Shown piece after piece: positions 1 to 9,319 of a stretch of 64,000 nucleotides of DNA. The notes beneath the pieces are model-generated. The model saw nothing but the letters and a program-made list of their open reading frames with translations, did no database searches and was not told where the DNA came from. Within the stretch, counting starts at the first letter, position 1. Each line of letters starts with the position of its first letter. Origin of the DNA: Candidatus Krumholzibacteriota bacterium (GTDB lineage Bacteria > Krumholzibacteriota > Krumholzibacteriia > LZORAL124-64-63); the NCBI GenBank assembly GCA_024275485.1, contig JAJRZA010000036.1, positions 1 through 64,000 of the forward strand. The letters are read 5' to 3'. The position numbers were made by a program, and so were the translations under genes.

Positions 1-180
1 AGCCTGGCAATTTTGGGCTGGCTTCAGAAAAGCCCATGCACGGGCGCGCCTGTCAGTTGGACAAATTGTGGCAAACGGTGCAGAATGTGGCCAATCCTGG
101 TCGTATGGCGGGAAAAGTGCAGGGAGGAGGCCACTTCAACGACATAGCGTTTGCTCTCGGGACTCAGAAATGGGCTGCAT
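1..180 (-). pseudogene. Possible 5' end of an unknown gene, with an early stop, running off the window
   Basis: On the minus strand an ATG at 180-178 has a strong ribosome binding site (GAGGAGGA, 188-195) 7 bases upstream and follows the kinase stop at 194 directly. The frame reads 14 codons and meets TGA at 138-136. It is then open for 45 codons to the window edge. A start this good followed by a stop suggests either a very short peptide or a gene interrupted by one base change (GGA to TGA would be enough). I recognise no family, and the next gene on the minus strand lies outside the window. Confidence 0.25.
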
Positions 181-193
181 CGCAAAATCCTCC

Positions 194-1801
194 TCAGGAC
201 TTTCCGTTGACTTTGAATTTTTCCAACATCGCCCTGAGTGCCAATTTGTTCACCGGTTTGGCGAGATAATCATTCATTCCCGCCTCCAGGCAATTATCCC
301 GGTCACCCTGCATTGCGTTGGCCGTCAACGCAACTACAGGAATGTCATGGTCACGCACATTTGAATTCTCGTCGCGGATTATTCGGCTGGCGCAATACCC
401 ATCCATTTCCGGCATCATGCAGTCCATCAACACCAAATCGTAGGAGATGGTTTCCAGGGCCGCTATGGCTTCCAGACCGTTGGCCACCAGGTCCACATGG
501 CATCCCATATTCTCCAACATGCGGGAAGCCACGATTTGATTGGTGGGGTTGTCTTCCGCCACCAGGATTCTCATTTCCAGGGGTTGGTTGGGAGTATTCA
601 CCTCCCGGGTAATATCCTCCATGGCATTCACCACTTCCGGGTCCTGCTTTTTGAAGGACAAGGTGAATGAAAAAGTGGAGCCTTCGCCCTCCACACTTTC
701 CACAACCAAGTCTCCGCCCATCATGCTCACCAAATCACTTGAGATGGTCAAGCCCAGCCCGGTTCCCCCATATTTGCGGCTGGTGGAAGAATCAACCTGG
801 CTGAAGGCCTTGAACAACCGGGATAAACGATTGGCGGGAATTCCGATACCAGAATCCTGAATGGAAAACTTCAACAAAACGCAATCGTCATTTTCATCCT
901 CTTTTTCCACCTTCAGCAGAACCCAGCCCTCATTCGTGAACTTGATGGCGTTGCCTGCAAGATTGGTCAGCACCTGACGCAGGCGACCGGAATCGCCCAT
1001 CAGATGGTTCTCAATCTTGTCTTCAATGGTGCAGCGCCACAGCAGACCCTTCTCTGCTGCGGTCACTTGAATCAAACTGGAAAAATCCGAGATCATTTCC
1101 GACAAGTTGAAACTGGCCTCCTCCAGGTCCATCTTGCCTGCCTCGATTTTGGAAAAGTCGAGAATATCGTTGATCACATCCATCAGGGCTTCACCGCTGT
1201 TGCGCAGGATTTCCACGCAGCTGCGCTGATCAGCATTCAAGTCAGTGTCCAGAAGCAAACCCGTCATGCCGATGACCCCGTTCATGGGCGTGCGGATTTC
1301 ATGGCTCATGTTGGCCAGAAATTCGCTCTTGGCCTGACTTGCCTGGGTTGCCTGTATGGCCAGAAGCTGGGCTTTGCGGGTGGCTGCCTCCAGGGCCATA
1401 TCGGAACGCTTACGGTTGCTGATATCATGGAATTGCACAAACAGCATGGGGTGTTCACCGCTGCTTATTCTCCCCAGGGTGATTTCTACCGGAAATATTC
1501 TTCCGCCAATGGTTTGATGATCCCATTCGAATCGATGGGTGCCTTTTTCCAAGGCCAGGCTGATCATTTGATCAGCAGCTTCATGCGAAGGGCGACCATC
1601 GGTCTGGTTGAACGGAGAAAGCTGGGAGGGATGGAGATTGAGGATCTGATCTTTGTTTTCGGCTTCAAAAACTCTCACTGTGGCATCGTTGCATTCCAGA
1701 TACCCCTCTGAATCGAGGATCATGAAGGGGTCGTTCAAATCCATGAAGACACCATGAAAATCTATGGCCCCAACAAGTGAGAGTCTGTCCGAGGTCAACA
1801 T
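194..1801 (-). CDS. Hybrid histidine kinase (PAS - HisKA - HATPase - receiver)
   Basis: A cytoplasmic-type sensor kinase of about 535 residues with no membrane segment. An N-terminal PAS domain (about residues 15-130) precedes a HisKA dimerisation domain with the phospho-acceptor motif [11 protein letters not shown]. The HATPase domain shows N, G1 (DSGIGI) and G2 (GGTGLGL) boxes. A C-terminal receiver (VAEDNPTNQ near its start, [11 protein letters not shown] around the phospho-Asp) completes it. The ATG at 1801 was chosen because GGAA lies just upstream and the PAS domain starts soon after; an in-frame start at 1837 is possible. There is no output domain, so phosphate probably passes to a partner outside the window. 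The signal is unknown. Confidence 0.93.
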   Translation of the reverse strand: MLTSDRLSLVGAIDFHGVFMDLNDPFMILDSEGYLECNDATVRVFEAENKDQILNLHPSQLSPFNQTDGRPSHEAADQMISLALEKGTHRFEWDHQTIGGRIFPVEITLGRISSGEHPMLFVQFHDISNRKRSDMALEAATRKAQLLAIQATQASQAKSEFLANMSHEIRTPMNGVIGMTGLLLDTDLNADQRSCVEILRNSGEALMDVINDILDFSKIEAGKMDLEEASFNLSEMISDFSSLIQVTAAEKGLLWRCTIEDKIENHLMGDSGRLRQVLTNLAGNAIKFTNEGWVLLKVEKEDENDDCVLLKFSIQDSGIGIPANRLSRLFKAFSQVDSSTSRKYGGTGLGLTISSDLVSMMGGDLVVESVEGEGSTFSFTLSFKKQDPEVVNAMEDITREVNTPNQPLEMRILVAEDNPTNQIVASRMLENMGCHVDLVANGLEAIAALETISYDLVLMDCMMPEMDGYCASRIIRDENSNVRDHDIPVVALTANAMQGDRDNCLEAGMNDYLAKPVNKLALRAMLEKFKVNGKS

Positions 1802-1994
1802 ATGTATTCCTTTATTGCCAAAATATTTTCCCTGCACAACAGGCGGACAGAAGGAAAAGCCACGGCGAGTGCTTTCATGATTTTCGGCAGCCGTGCCCAG
1901 GTCTTTAGCTTGCCTTCATACTTGGCTGGAACCATCTTTGATTGTGAAATTTCATTCTGATCGCGCCCTCACCTACTCTGCACGGAGGTTTGTC

Positions 1995-3254
1995 ATGCTC
2001 GACCGCAAAGCCAACTCCCCATTTCCGTCCCTCCTGGACCGCTTCGTCAGCTATGCCAAGGTGCACACCAGCAGCAGTGAGGAATCGGATACCTACCCCA
2101 GCACCGAGCGCCAGTTTGACCTGGCCAGGATTCTGGTGGACGAGTTGCTGGCCCTTGGCCTCAAGGATGCTGCGGTGGATGACAACTGCTATGTGACGGC
2201 AACCCTGCCCGCTTCTGCCGATTGCGAAAATGTGCCCGTAATCGCCTTTATCTCCCATATGGACACCTACCCCGAAGTCAGTGGCGAAAACGTGGTGCCG
2301 ACTTTCCATGAGAACTACCAGGGTGGCGATCTTGAATTGCCCAAGGAGGGCCGAAAAATTCTGGCCGAGGAGAACCCCTACCTGCAAAAATGCCTGGGTG
2401 AAACCATAATCACCGCTGATGGCACCACCTTGCTGGGTGCCGATGACAAAGCCGGGATCGCCGAAATCATGAATGCCTTGACCTTGATCCATGAAAACCC
2501 CGATTGGAAGCACGGCACGGTCAAGATCGCCTTCACTCCCGATGAAGAAGTGGGACAGGGCGTGAAATTTTTCGACGTGGAGGCTTTTGGCGCTACCGTG
2601 GCCTACACCATGGATGGTGGCCAGCGCGGTGAAGTGGAGAATGAAACCTTCTGCGCCGACAGCGCCATCGTCACCTTCGTGGGCCGCGACATCCATCCCG
2701 GATATGCCAAGGATAAGATGGTGCCCTCCATCAAAGTTGCCGGCGAATTCCTGACCCACCTGCCTCGTGAGGGTGCCCCGGAAACCACCGAGGGTGCTGA
2801 GGGTTACATCCATCCCATTGGTATCAAAGGCAATACCAGCGAAACCGAAGTGACTGTTTTGATTCGCGATTTCAGCGCCGAGGGCCTCAAACCCAAAGCC
2901 GACATGATCCGACAGTATGCCGAAGCCGCCTGTGCCAAATGGGCCAATAGCAGCTTTCGCATGGAGATCAAGGAATACTACCGCAACATGAAGTACGACC
3001 TGACCAAGGAGCCGCGGGCCATGGAATACGCACTTGAGGGGGTCAAGCGGGCTGGTATGGAACCTCTGCAGGGCAGCATTCGTGGCGGTACCGATGGTTC
3101 GACTTTGTCGGCCAAGGGTTTGCCTACGCCCAATATCTTCACCGGCGAGCAGGACTTTCATGGATATGGGGAATGGATCTGCGTGAAGGATATGGAATTG
3201 GCTACCCAGACCGTGTTGAGGATTATTGAGGTTTGGACTGAGAAAGAGAGCTAA
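1995..3254 (+). CDS. pepT: Peptidase T (tripeptide aminopeptidase)
   Basis: M20-family zinc aminopeptidase that releases the N-terminal residue of tripeptides in the cytoplasm. The protein is 419 residues, typical of the family. Metal and catalytic motifs are present in order: HMDTYPEV, LLGADDKAGIAEIM, FTPDEEVGQG and, near the C-terminus, IRGGTDGSTLS followed by TGEQDFHGYGEW. The ATG at 1995 is preceded by GGAGG (1984-1988), so the in-frame extension back to 1893 is probably untranslated. The gene stands alone on the plus strand and ends just before a strong terminator. Confidence 0.95.
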   Translation: MLDRKANSPFPSLLDRFVSYAKVHTSSSEESDTYPSTERQFDLARILVDELLALGLKDAAVDDNCYVTATLPASADCENVPVIAFISHMDTYPEVSGENVVPTFHENYQGGDLELPKEGRKILAEENPYLQKCLGETIITADGTTLLGADDKAGIAEIMNALTLIHENPDWKHGTVKIAFTPDEEVGQGVKFFDVEAFGATVAYTMDGGQRGEVENETFCADSAIVTFVGRDIHPGYAKDKMVPSIKVAGEFLTHLPREGAPETTEGAEGYIHPIGIKGNTSETEVTVLIRDFSAEGLKPKADMIRQYAEAACAKWANSSFRMEIKEYYRNMKYDLTKEPRAMEYALEGVKRAGMEPLQGSIRGGTDGSTLSAKGLPTPNIFTGEQDFHGYGEWICVKDMELATQTVLRIIEVWTEKES

Positions 3255-3272
3255 GGAGCTCATTCGACATGG

Positions 3273-3307
3273 GGTCCTGTATCGGTAACGATGCGGGACC
3301 TTTTTTT
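3273..3307 (+). terminator. Rho-independent terminator of pepT
   Basis: A 12-bp stem (3273-3284 with 3289-3300, two G-U pairs, GTAA loop) is followed by seven T residues. It sits 18 bases after the pepT stop. Confidence 0.9.
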
Positions 3308-3342
3308 CCAACCCTGGAATCGCCAGAGGAAAAGCAGTCTTT

Positions 3343-4191
3343 TTATTCTTCAGAAGACGATAATTCGAAAATCAACTCCACCGGGTTGACCGCCACATTG
3401 TACTGCTGCTCCAGTTCCAGATGAACCGGCCGGAAGGCATCCGATAACATCCGTGGTGCACCATCACGCCACGGGTAACGAAGAGGCGACTCCTCCAACA
3501 CCGCTAGTTCCAGATCCAACTCATTGAGCCAGTCTTCACTGGAGCCTGTACGGTCCACAGCTTGCAGCATCGGCAACATCAGGTCGTGCACCCGACGGCA
3601 GGCGGCTTCCCGGCGCTCGACTTCGGTAGATTCTCCATCGGTATCAATTTGAATGCCGGACCTTGAACTCTTGCCAAAATCCAATTCAGAATCCTGGGCT
3701 CCATCACCAGGGTCATAACCCAAATAAGTGAAATAGGCCAAACAGTAGATGTAAGTGTATTCACCCGGCCCCATTTCATGCTCCTTCAAAGCAGCATTCC
3801 GGGATGACCAGAACGAGGCCAATGAAGGGGCCATCCGGGTGGTGGATCGCAGCAGGTTCAGGAAGTGTTTGAAACCTCCGGACTGGTTGGCTTCCTTTTT
3901 GACCATAAACTCATCAAAGGCCATCGCTACATTCAATCGCCACTCCGCCTGGTCCCTGCGCACATCAACAAAGGATTGCAAACGCTCGGCGGAAGGGATT
4001 CCCCCAAATGGTGGACTGTAGCCTGCGATTCCATCATGAGCCGCAATGAGGGCTTCTTCTGACTTTTTCACGGCCTTGTAATCAAGGCTCATGTCACGCA
4101 CAAAAAAGGATACGCTGCCAATGATCACAAAAACCATCAGAAGAACCACTCCGCAACCAACGGCGCAGCCTTTTTTTAGTTTTTTATTCAT
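3343..4191 (-). CDS. Membrane-anchored protein of unknown function
   Basis: About 282 residues. A short basic N-terminus (NKKLKKG) precedes one hydrophobic helix (about residues 8-32) and a soluble domain expected outside the membrane. No catalytic motif was recognised. The segment is mostly acidic and helical, with an LRYPWRDG stretch near the C-terminus. ATG at 4191 or GTG at 4197 could start it; AAGGTG lies upstream. It starts about 20 bases after the enhancer-binding protein gene on the same strand, so the two are probably co-transcribed and it may serve the same pathway. Function unknown. Confidence 0.75.
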   Translation of the reverse strand: MNKKLKKGCAVGCGVVLLMVFVIIGSVSFFVRDMSLDYKAVKKSEEALIAAHDGIAGYSPPFGGIPSAERLQSFVDVRRDQAEWRLNVAMAFDEFMVKKEANQSGGFKHFLNLLRSTTRMAPSLASFWSSRNAALKEHEMGPGEYTYIYCLAYFTYLGYDPGDGAQDSELDFGKSSRSGIQIDTDGESTEVERREAACRRVHDLMLPMLQAVDRTGSSEDWLNELDLELAVLEESPLRYPWRDGAPRMLSDAFRPVHLELEQQYNVAVNPVELIFELSSSEE

Positions 4192-4212
4192 GGCCACCAG
4201 GTCACCTTCTGT

Positions 4213-5601
4213 TCATTCCATATCCCCGGGCGTCAGTCCGTATTCCCGGATTTTGCGCCAAAGTGTAGTTCTGTCAATACCCAAACGCCGGGCGGCCCGA
4301 CTCCGATTCCATCCCGCCCGTTCCAGGGCTGCAGCCAGCATTTCTTTTTCCTGGGACGAGTGCAAGGGGACTTCCCGCAAACGTCCTTCACTGTTGGAGC
4401 GAAACATTTCGGGGGGCAAATGCATCGCCTTGATGGCGCCTCCACGACTGAGCACCACCGCGTGTTCCAGTGAATTGTCCAATTCCCTGACATTGCCGGG
4501 CCAGGAGTGGTTCATCAGCAGTCGCATGGCTTCACCCGATACTACCGGCGGCCCGGCCCGGTCCTGTCTTTCGGCGATCCTGTCGAGGAAGAAGGCCACC
4601 AGCAAAGTAATATCCTCCCGACGATCCCGCAAGGGAGGAATCACCAGGCTGACCACCTTGATGCGGTAATAGAAATCTTCCCGCATCTGCCCCGAGGCCA
4701 GCAAAAAATCAAGATCCCGATTGGTCGCCGAGACCACGCGTACATTCACGGCAATGGGTTTGTTGTCCCCCACACGTTCGATGGTGCGTTCCTGCAGAAC
4801 CCGCAACAATTTCACCTGAACCACCGGACTGACATCTCCGATTTCATCCAGGAAAATTGTTCCACCGTCGGCCTCTTCAAAACGACCGCGCCGATCATTC
4901 ACTGCCCCCGTATATGCACCTTTCACATGACCAAAGAGTTCGCTCTCCAGCAGGTTCTCCGACAGGGCCGAACAATTGACCTGAACAAAGGGCCCCGAAG
5001 AACGTCCACTGGCATTGTGCACCGCCAGGGCCACCAACTCCTTGCCGGTGCCACTTTATCCCCGAATCAGAACCGTCGCTTCGCTGTCCGCTACATCTCC
5101 AATCAACTGGAACAGCTCCTGCATCTTGACGTCCCGGCCGATGATGTTGCCCAGACCACTGCGCTGGACCATCTGCTGCCGGAGTGTCGTCACCTCGGTC
5201 ACGTCCCCCAGCAAAAGAACCAATCCCAGGGAATCCCCATTGCGATGCAGCAAGGGAGCCGTGCGCAGAAGTACATGGCCAAGGCGTCCTTTTCCCAATT
5301 GCACCGTGGTTTGGAAATCGATGATGGACCGCCCCGAGAGCAGGGTGCTGGCCAAAATATCCTGTGGACAGGTCTGCTCCCCGAACAATTCGCACACTGG
5401 GACCCCGGCCAGGTCCCAGCGTGACTGACCCAGGATTTCTTCAGCGGCGGGATTCATGGTCAGAATATGGAGTTCCGGGTCCAAGGCGATGATGCCCTCG
5501 CGCAAGGAAGTGATAATGGACAAAATGCTTCCCGACTGGACCTGGCCGAGCAGCCTGGCAATGGAAACATCCTGGAATTTTTTGGCGGAATGGTCGGACA
5601 T
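4213..5601 (-). pseudogene. Sigma-54 enhancer-binding protein (PAS - AAA+ - Fis HTH) with an in-frame stop in Walker A
   Basis: The gene reads as a complete sigma-54 activator: N-terminal PAS domain (about residues 25-130), AAA+ ATPase, and a Fis-type helix-turn-helix ([16 protein letters not shown]). The AAA+ part has GAYTGA, the variant of the sigma-54 contact loop, and Walker B (TIFLDEIGD). Codon 182 (5058-5056) is TAA where the family has the Glu of GESGTGKE: the flanking residues read IRG-stop-SGTGKE. One G-to-T change in GAA gives this. Everything before and after is intact, which suggests a recent mutation or a sequence error. Start at ATG 5601, with GAGGTG upstream. If the stop is real, a product restarted downstream would lack most of Walker A and could not drive open complex formation. 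It is divergent from trxA. Confidence 0.88.
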
Positions 5602-5612
5602 GATCACCTCAC

Positions 5613-5658
5613 TGTTGCATGCAACATTTTCGTTGCAACAATTTCGTCGCATTCAACA
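5613..5658. promoter_or_regulatory. Cluster of inverted repeats, likely enhancer sites for the divergent activator
   Basis: A perfect 14-bp palindrome TGTTGCATGCAACA (5613-5626) is followed by the overlapping-half version GTTGCAAC (5632-5639). A degenerate copy CGTCGCATTCAACA (5645-5658) matches the first at 11 of 14 positions. The cluster lies 12 to 57 bases upstream of the activator start codon and about 120-165 bases upstream of the -24/-12 element of trxA. That is a usual place for sigma-54 enhancer sites. The assignment to this activator is inferred. Confidence 0.6.
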
Positions 5659-5777
5659 CTTCCCGCAAGTTTTACCCATGGGTTGAAGGCAACAACATCA
5701 ATTATTACCGCGCACAACTCATTGTTTTAAAACAAGCAACAAGCTTTTATCAAAAATGGAATAATTTATTTCCCCCC

Positions 5778-5793
5778 TGGCACATCTCCTGCA
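5778..5793 (+). promoter_or_regulatory. Sigma-54 (-24/-12) promoter of trxA
   Basis: TGGCACATCTCCTGCA carries the invariant GG (5779-5780) and GC (5791-5792) exactly 10 bases apart. It also has the consensus TGGCAC left half and CTGCA for TTGCA at the right. Transcription would begin near 5804, about 60 bases before the trxA start. The divergent sigma-54 activator gene supports the call. Confidence 0.75.
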
Positions 5794-5864
5794 TTAGCTC
5801 CTTCGAAAGAGTTAACACCGGTCCGAATTCAACGGGCCACCCATAAATGATTGTGGAGATTACC

Positions 5865-6188
5865 ATGGCTGACGTAAAAACTTTTGAAAAAGCCACCTTC
5901 GAGACCGAGGTGCTGAAGAGTGAAGTTCCAGTATTGGTGGACTTCTGGGCACCGTGGTGCGGCCCCTGCAAAATGATCGGCCCCATCATCGAAGAGATGG
6001 CTGCGGAATTTGGCGATGATGTGAAAATCGGAAAAGTCAACGTTGACAACAACCAGGAAATTGCCGGCCAGTTTGGCGTACGCGGCATTCCCACCATCAT
6101 GATTTTCAAGGGCGGCGAGGTCGTGGAGAGCTTTGTAGGCCTGCGCCCCAAGGAAGATCTGGTCAACGCCCTGAATTCAGCGAAGTAA
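5865..6188 (+). CDS. trxA: Thioredoxin
   Basis: A 107-residue thioredoxin that reduces disulfides in cytoplasmic proteins and is itself reduced by thioredoxin reductase. The redox motif is in the canonical form FWAPWCGPCKM. The cis-proline loop (RGIPTIMIFKGGE) and the Asp preceding the active site (VLVDFW) are present. The ATG at 5865 has GGAG at 5855-5858; an in-frame ATG at 5847 is less likely. It is a single-gene unit between a sigma-54 promoter and a strong terminator, so it is probably induced by a signal through the divergent activator. Confidence 0.95.
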   Translation: MADVKTFEKATFETEVLKSEVPVLVDFWAPWCGPCKMIGPIIEEMAAEFGDDVKIGKVNVDNNQEIAGQFGVRGIPTIMIFKGGEVVESFVGLRPKEDLVNALNSAK

Positions 6189-6239
6189 ATGGAAAAGACT
6201 CCCTGGGGCCCTGGTCTTTGCCCAGGGAACCTCATCAAT

Positions 6240-6274
6240 CCGCCGGCCCCCTCCCCCGAGGGCCGGCGGTTTTT
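6240..6274 (+). terminator. Rho-independent terminator of trxA
   Basis: A perfect 10-bp GC stem (CCGCCGGCCC at 6240-6249 with GGGCCGGCGG at 6260-6269) is followed by five T residues. Confidence 0.9.
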
Positions 6275-6366
6275 GACATCCCCGCAGCCCCTCCCTTGCC
6301 CTGATTCAAAAAATGAGACAACTTGGGACTATCGGATTGCACCCACCCAAACTCTCGGAGACCAAA

Positions 6367-7314
6367 ATGGCCGGGCTTTTCAGTGAAATGAAAAACATGT
6401 TCCGCAAGGGCGAACAGAAAAACAACGTGGTGTTCATTGTTTTCGACAGCTGTCGATTCGACGCCTACCAGTCTGCAAAAACTCCCAACCTGGATCGTAT
6501 CGGCAAGGCGGAAAAACGCTACAGCTATGCCAGCTGGACCAGCCCCAGTCATTACACCTTCCTGATGGGAATGGTGCCGCACCAAAGCCCCAAGGGTGTC
6601 TTCGCTTCCGAGGTGTACCGGGAAGAATTTACAACCTGGGGCCAGCGTCTGAATATTCATGACGTGGAGTTTGGAAAGTTCGTGCCCCAGCTATCGCTGC
6701 CGCATTTTCTCAAATCCCAGGGCTACCGTACCGAGGGCGTGGTCAGTTTGCCCGTGCTCAACCCCATGACCAGCATGAGTGCTCATTTCGATCGCTATGA
6801 ACTTGCCCCCAGCCACAACAACCTCTCCTCCATCTTCGACGGCGTGGAAGAGCAAAGAGATCCATCGGGCAAGATCGTCCAACGGGCTTTTGACCCCATC
6901 AAATTCAAAAAAGACCAACCTGGATTCTATTTTGTCAATACGGGAGAAACGCACTACCCCTACACCTTACCAGGGGAATCGGCGCAGGATCTGCCCCACA
7001 TCAGTGGAGTGCACGGAGTGTTCAAGCATCTGGATGAGTTCGTAAAAAACCCCGGTGGCTTCCTCAAAGATAAAAAACAGGACGATTTCTTCACCCCTGC
7101 ACAGTTCAGGGTTTTTTATTAAAAACAAATCTCCTGCGTGGAACACCTGGACACCGTTGTTGGAAAATTCATGGATCGTTGTCCCGTCAATACCCACTTC
7201 ATGATCATGAGTGATCACGGAGAACTGTTTGGTGAAGAAGGCTATTTCGGTCATGGACCGATTTTCCACGAGAAGGTATTTGAAGTTTTCTATCTGGAAG
7301 GCCGCCTGCCTTAG
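6367..7314 (+). pseudogene. Sulfatase-like hydrolase (alkaline phosphatase superfamily) with an in-frame stop
   Basis: The N-terminal metal site (FIVFDSCRFDA) and the later SDHGELFGEEGYFGHG block, which carries the second Asp-His pair, place it in the sulfatase-like branch. The nucleophile segment reads WTSPSHYTFLMG. A Thr stands where true sulfatases have the formylglycine Cys, and His replaces the Arg of CxPSR, so it would not need sulfatase maturation. Codon 252 (7120-7122) is TAA, and 63 clearly homologous codons follow in the same frame before a TAG at 7312-7314. A Glu codon with one G-to-T change would fit (FY-stop-KQISCVEHLD). Truncation there removes part of the metal site. GGAG precedes ATG 6367. 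The damaged methyltransferase gene follows after 15 bases. Confidence 0.8.
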
Positions 7315-7329
7315 TCTGAAGGAGAGGCT

Positions 7330-7752
7330 ATGGGTTATGATGAACAATACGCCAAAACCGAAGCCCTCTTTGGCCAGGAGCCGGAGGAATCGCTGCAAAA
7401 TTTTGGCGATGACCTGGATCCCCGACTCCCTGTCCTGGATGTCGGTTCGGGCCAGGGCCGGAACGCTTTCTACTTGGCCAACAAAGGCTTGACCGTTCAC
7501 GCCCTGGATCCATCCCGAGTGGGGACCCGTGGTTTGGAGCAAAAAGCACGGCAGGAAAATTACACTATTAAAGTAATCAACCAAACCTTCACCGATTTTG
7601 TCCCCGAGACGAGTTCCTACGGCGGGATCCTAAGGCTTTTCAAACCGTGGGCCGCAATCCACCACTGGGAGGGGCAGGGTCCAGTCCACCGTCATGGCGT
7701 GGGCCCTTTGGAACGGCACGCCAAGTTCGAAGTAATTTTCCGAACCGATTGA
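7330..7752 (+). pseudogene. Class I SAM methyltransferase with an internal in-frame deletion
   Basis: Residues 1-90 carry a normal start of a TehB-like methyltransferase: SAM-binding motif I (VLDVGSGQGRNAFYLA) and the acidic loop after strand 2 (VHALDPS). The last 30 residues (HHWEGQGPVHRHGVGPLERH) look like the C-terminal strand region of the same family. Between them only about 15 residues (YGGIL to LFKPW) replace the expected middle, which normally holds motifs IV-VI and part of the cap. The product is 140 residues against roughly 200. The frame is kept, so a shortened protein could be made, but without the core strands it is unlikely to be active. GGAG lies 6 bases before ATG 7330. Confidence 0.65.
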
Positions 7753-7846
7753 ATTCCAACTGACGATTTTTGGGCTGCCCGCCCGAAGGAAACCGGCAAA
7801 CAACTCTGAAAACGGATTGTTCGAAGGAAAAGGCCTAATCGAAAAC

Positions 7847-8731
7847 TCAGGAATACCTGGCCAGGATTGCAGTAGCAACCTGGTCCAGCCTCTTTACCCC
7901 CACAACAAAATCCACTCCATCCGCCCCCCAGACCATCAATGGGACAGGGTTCAAGGTATGCCTGCGAGTAGTGGCATCTTCCAGGTTACCGTGGTCGCTG
8001 GTTAATATTACCAACGCATCGTCCGGCACTTCCCGAAGCAGCTCGTCCATGAATTCATCCAGCATTCGCAGTTGCTCTTCACCGCGGGCCATGTCTCCAC
8101 TGTGTCCGGCCTTGTCCGTCTGGAAATATTCATACAGAAGAAAATCGTAATTCTTGATTTGTCGCCCGACGATGCCGCCCGCTTCCCGCGGTGTCATGGG
8201 CTGAACATCAAATCCACGCCCTATCAACTCCGTGTTGGTAAACTCCTGATAGACCGAATGTCCGGCTACCAAGTCATCCAGGCTGAAAAAGGGCACACCG
8301 GCTGCCAGATTGGCCACCGTGGTCGCACTGAGAGTCCATTTGCGTTCTTCGGAAAGTTCCCAGAATCGAGGGCGAAAAGCATTGAGGAATCGCGCTCGGT
8401 AGCCGCGATTGTTTATGATTTTAATGATGCTGTGCTCACGAAGGATATTTTGCAGGGCGAGGTTGGGAAACCCGGTCAAGTGTTTGCCTAGCACACCCTG
8501 GGCGTTGATCCCCGAAAACAAGGTGGTTTGTCCGGTGGCACTTTGCGGAAGGCCATCAATGCCAAGCACCGCGTCGATGGGCACCGCCAATCCGCCGCCG
8601 GCCAGACGAACCGATTCACCCGTAAAAACAGGCAAACGAAAAAAATCTCCACCATAGGAATACTGGGGGTTGGTCGCCGGGTCGGGCGGACCCCAACCCA
8701 TACCATCGATAAACAACAAAATGGTTTTCAT
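7847..8731 (-). CDS. iPGM/alkaline phosphatase-superfamily metalloenzyme
   Basis: A 294-residue metalloenzyme related to cofactor-independent phosphoglycerate mutase and phosphopentomutase, but without the mutase insertion domain. Metal-site motifs occur in order: FIDGMGWG at residues 5-12, ATGQTTLFSG with the nucleophile Thr, YFQTDKAGH, and LTSDHGNLEDATTRRHT. ATG 8731 follows ACCCCCTG. The start overlaps the stop of the DUF455 gene (TGATG), indicating translational coupling. The substrate cannot be told from the sequence; hydrolysis of a phosphate ester is the family expectation. Confidence 0.8.
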   Translation of the reverse strand: MKTILLFIDGMGWGPPDPATNPQYSYGGDFFRLPVFTGESVRLAGGGLAVPIDAVLGIDGLPQSATGQTTLFSGINAQGVLGKHLTGFPNLALQNILREHSIIKIINNRGYRARFLNAFRPRFWELSEERKWTLSATTVANLAAGVPFFSLDDLVAGHSVYQEFTNTELIGRGFDVQPMTPREAGGIVGRQIKNYDFLLYEYFQTDKAGHSGDMARGEEQLRMLDEFMDELLREVPDDALVILTSDHGNLEDATTRRHTLNPVPLMVWGADGVDFVVGVKRLDQVATAILARYS

Positions 8732-9228
8732 CAGGGGGTCCAGCCAAAATAAGTCTCGGCCAATTGAACATGGGCAACTTCTTCTGTCACGATTTCTTCG
8801 AAAACCGCAGCTGTGGCAGGGTCCTTGTGGGCCAAATATTCGATCATCAGCAAACCAGCCTGGCGACCTCGCTATTCGGCACCGGCAATGCGCAGACAGA
8901 ATTCTCGCCCGGTCTCGCACACCTCCAAGGATTCCCACAACCGCAAAGACACCGGCCTCTCGGACAGACTGAACCCCAATTCATCCATACGGCCCACAAT
9001 CAACCGGTAGTGTTTTTCCTCTTCAGGAATCAAGCGGGCCCAGTCGTCAAGCAATCCCTGGGGCACATCGCGAAAACGTGCACAGGCCCAGCTGAAGGCA
9101 TGGATGGCCTGTTTTTCGGCGAAAGCGGCACTGCGCAAGCGATCAGCCAAACCACCTGGAGTATCGACAGGCCTGGGCTTGGGTGGTTTTTCGCCGGGTG
9201 GGCAAATGGTGAAAGGTTCAATGTTCAT
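8731..9228 (-). pseudogene. Ferritin-like DUF455-type protein with an in-frame amber codon
   Basis: Helical, ferritin-like protein of 165 codons. Glu/His metal-ligand pairs of the family are visible: EKQAIHAF, then PEEEKHYRLI and, in the distal part, EEIVTEEVAHVQLAETYFGW. Codon 119 (8874-8872) is TAG in RIAGAE-stop-RGRQAG; a GAG with one G-to-T change would restore AEERGRQ. The 46 codons beyond the stop carry the last ligand helix and end in TGA overlapping the next start, so the frame is clearly part of the gene. A truncated product would lose one metal-binding helix. It begins after the terminator of the efflux operon. Confidence 0.72.
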
Positions 9229-9258
9229 GGGGGGAAGATAACACCGGTATGCAGGTTT

Positions 9259-9293
9259 GAAAAGAAACGGCCCAGCCGTTGAGGGCCGGGCCG
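9259..9293 (-). terminator. Rho-independent terminator of the efflux operon
   Basis: Read on the minus strand, a 10-bp stem (9293-9284 with 9277-9268, one G-U pair, 6-base loop) is followed by TTTCTTTTC. It lies 27 bases after the RND gene stop. Confidence 0.8.
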
Positions 9294-9319
9294 ATCTATC
9301 AAAACCAAATAGGCAGCAC

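Noticed and set aside
1905-3311. Long open frame antisense to pepT
   Set aside because: The plus strand encodes a full peptidase T with all motifs; the antisense translation has no family features.
8872-8874. Selenocysteine or pyrrolysine at the in-frame stops
   Set aside because: Selenocysteine uses TGA, and two of the four stops are TAA. None of the affected families uses pyrrolysine, and the residue is Glu where it can be inferred.
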